Assembly: GCA_026388595.1 (NCBI GenBank)
Contig: JAPLJM010000195.1
Coordinates: forward strand, 1 to 14,792
Origin: Deltaproteobacteria bacterium
Lineage (GTDB): Bacteria > Desulfobacterota > Syntrophia > Syntrophales > Fen-1087
Reading direction: 5' to 3'
Length of the DNA stretch: 14,792 bases
Numbering within the stretch: the first letter of the stretch is position 1; each line of letters starts with the position of its first letter. Under the pieces are notes generated by a model, which was given only the letters and a program-made list of their open reading frames with translations, ran no database searches and was not told where the DNA came from. Made by a program: the position numbers and the translations under genes. Of this stretch, positions 14,752 through 14,792 are shown in pieces.

Positions 14752-14768
14752 TTATTCCGGTGGAATAA
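14752..14768. promoter_or_regulatory. Inverted repeat near the window end
   Basis: TTATTCC-GGT-GGAATAA has perfect 7-bp arms with a 3-nt centre in AT-rich DNA. It could be an operator for the DUF2007-like gene or for a gene beyond the window. No T-run follows it on the plus strand, so it is not an obvious terminator there. Confidence 0.35.
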
Positions 14769-14792
14769 CATTAATTTTAGCAATTCCTGCTT

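Noticed and set aside
1..14792. Defence system, prophage, CRISPR array or biosynthetic cluster
   Set aside because: All protein genes are conserved housekeeping families except the methyltransferase and the DUF2007-like protein. There are no integrases, transposases, toxin-antitoxin pairs or regularly spaced repeats.

Overview
The window is chromosomal core DNA from a Gram-negative bacterium, most likely a member of the Desulfobacterota (former Deltaproteobacteria, Syntrophus-like). Three things point there. The elongasome cluster mreB-mreC-mreD-mrdA-rodA is complete. The ATP synthase operon carries paired b'/b subunits and no a or c genes, as in many deltaproteobacteria. The b subunit has a signal-peptide-like presequence. 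The assignment is by protein resemblance from memory, without a database search.

Layout. Positions 1-5213 (+): the 3' part of mreB, then mreC, mreD, mrdA (PBP2) and rodA, which together build the lateral cell wall of rod-shaped cells. mreC/mreD and mreD/mrdA overlap. A 155-bp palindromic repeat separates mrdA from rodA. Positions 5214-5511: intergenic DNA with a repeat-like remnant, a sigma70-like promoter and a strong terminator-like hairpin whose U-tract ends only 25 nt before atpF'. Positions 5512-11434 (+): atpF', atpF, atpH, atpA, atpG, atpD and atpC, which encode the full F1 sector plus the peripheral stalk. A clear intrinsic terminator follows at about 11464-11512.

Positions 11540-12022 (-): greA, convergent with the atp operon and preceded by a long leader containing palindromes and a good minus-strand promoter. 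Positions 12426-14240 (+): moaA (molybdenum cofactor synthesis) and a class I SAM-dependent methyltransferase of unknown substrate. Positions 14264-14542 (-): a small DUF2007-like protein. A second copy of the 155-bp repeat lies just upstream of it and runs nearly to the window edge.

The genes are conventional, all intact except mreB, which is cut by the window edge. I found no mobile gene, CRISPR array, defence system, tRNA or rRNA. The less expected content is non-coding: (1) two copies of a roughly 155-bp MITE/ERIC-like element with long terminal inverted repeats, one inside the mre/rod operon; (2) a terminator-like hairpin directly in front of the ATP synthase operon with no room for a promoter after it, which suggests attenuation or a short upstream RNA; (3) a long, palindrome-bearing greA leader.
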